A DNA stretch of 5,427 nucleotides from assembly GCA_902803365.1 (NCBI GenBank), contig CADCPU010000111.1, forward strand, positions 1 through 5,427, read 5' to 3'. This document shows positions 4,681-5,427 of this stretch, in pieces. The position numbers and the translations under genes are program-made. The notes under the pieces are model-generated. The model was not told the origin of the DNA and did no database searches. It saw only the letters and a list, made by a program, of their open reading frames with translations. Numbering within the stretch: the first letter of the stretch is position 1; every line of letters begins with the position of its first letter. The DNA comes from Oscillospiraceae bacterium. GTDB taxonomy: Bacteria; Bacillota_A; Clostridia; Saccharofermentanales; Saccharofermentanaceae.

Positions 4681-5427
4681 TTATTTGATCGCAAAAGGCA
4701 GGAACCCCAACAGATATCCCGTCAGATACAAAAGTCCCAGGTGCGCAGGATAGAACGCATAGAAGAGATACTTGTTGATGGGCTTACCGCGCTCTCCGTT
4801 GTACTTGGCAACAGGGATCAGCATCAGGAATGCCATGGCTTCGAAAAACGAATCGATAACAAGCACGACACAGCCCAGCGCAAATGCTTTTTTCTTCTTG
4901 GCTCTGAAAAGATACATGACTACTATCGTCACTATACCTGCTCCGCCGTAGTCAGTCATGAGCAAAGCGGCAGCAAGAGCAAATACCGCCGTGATAAGCG
5001 CCGTTACGGCATATCTGGTCTTGCGTTCCGCATCCCATTTGCGGCTGACGATCAGATGCACGATCAGTGTTATAACGGCTCCCGCGATGCAATAAAAGAG
5101 CCCCCAAAGCTTGACCAACTTCTGAAGCAGTCCACCGATCGTGGTCAGAGTAAATAGATAGCCCAAAACTCCGCCCAGCACCAAAGACGCAAGATAGTTA
5201 AGCGGAGCAAACTTTACAGACCATTCGCGGTTATACGCAAACTTATCGATCATCCAGATACACAGGAGACCCAAGAGCAGCGTAAAGAACACGTTCTGGT
5301 AAGTCAGGTTAATGAGCTTGTTCGAAACAGCCAGGTTGAACGGTATCTCTGAGATGAGCGCAAAGATCGCGAGGTTCCTGGCATACTTTGCCTTACTTCT
5401 TGTATGCGTAAAGCCTTCGATCAAAAG
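4681..5427 (-). CDS. TraX-family integral membrane protein, N-terminus cut by window edge
   Basis: The frame is open to the right edge; 248 residues are visible. The TTG at 5424-5422 is an internal leucine codon, because the frame reads LLIEGFTHTRS, part of the conserved TraX segment normally preceded by 'RxAFPxFxF'. Counting that TTG codon as 1, family-like blocks are EGFTHTRS (3-10), SEIPFNLA (25-32), NVFFTLLLGL (44-53), TDYGGAGI (157-164), YNGERG (208-213) and KYLFYAFYPAHL (218-229). At least six hydrophobic segments are visible, near 14-33, 44-63, 74-92, 105-126, 137-155, 160-173, 180-205 and 219-245. TraX of the F plasmid is needed for N-acetylation of pilin. Chromosomal relatives in Bacillota are common and their acceptor is generally unknown. 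No pilin or conjugation gene is present here, so the role is not assigned. About 50 N-terminal residues are probably missing. Confidence 0.88.
   Translation of the reverse strand, partial: LLIEGFTHTRSKAKYARNLAIFALISEIPFNLAVSNKLINLTYQNVFFTLLLGLLCIWMIDKFAYNREWSVKFAPLNYLASLVLGGVLGYLFTLTTIGGLLQKLVKLWGLFYCIAGAVITLIVHLIVSRKWDAERKTRYAVTALITAVFALAAALLMTDYGGAGIVTIVVMYLFRAKKKKAFALGCVVLVIDSFFEAMAFLMLIPVAKYNGERGKPINKYLFYAFYPAHLGLLYLTGYLLGFLPFAIK

Noticed and set aside
4666..5157. Plus-strand open frame of 163 codons after the lipoprotein
   Set aside because: It is antisense to the TraX-like gene, which has conserved family blocks; its product is highly charged with no motif.

Overview
The window looks like chromosomal or mobile accessory DNA from a low-to-mid-GC Gram-positive anaerobe, most likely a clostridial Bacillota. 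This is inferred from strong AGGAGG-type ribosome binding sites, a lipobox lipoprotein, Arg AGA/AGG use, clostridial-style terminator hairpins and a TraX-family membrane protein. No marker gene fixes the taxon. No rRNA, tRNA, transposase, integrase, cas gene or phage structural gene is visible.

Layout, left to right. (1) Positions 2-1318, plus strand: the C-terminal 438 residues of a right-handed beta-helix (pectate-lyase-3-like) protein whose start lies outside the window. (2) Positions 1319-1620: a gene-free convergent gap. It holds an intrinsic terminator, a perfect 14-bp stem hairpin, and five 17-bp palindrome-derived repeats spaced 41-42 bp start to start, about four turns of B-DNA. (3) Positions 1621-2954, minus strand: two overlapping genes for unrecognised multi-pass membrane proteins; the second starts at a TTG that shares bases with the first gene's TGA. 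(4) Positions 2985-4199, minus strand: an AAA_14/DUF4143 ATPase, visibly more AT-rich than its neighbours. (5) Positions 4200-4318: a compact divergent control region with a minus-strand promoter, a near-perfect inverted repeat over its start site, and a plus-strand extended -10 promoter. (6) Positions 4319-4669, plus strand: a small lipoprotein with a lipocalin-like domain. (7) Positions 4681-5427, minus strand: a TraX-family protein cut off at the window's right edge.

I see no clear common pathway. The two membrane proteins are probably translationally coupled partners. The ATPase lies 30 bp upstream of them on the same strand and may be co-transcribed, but its composition suggests a different history. 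The lipoprotein and the ATPase share a divergent promoter region. The least explained element is the phased repeat array at 1415-1598: both flanking genes end there, so an ordinary operator role for a neighbouring promoter is unlikely.
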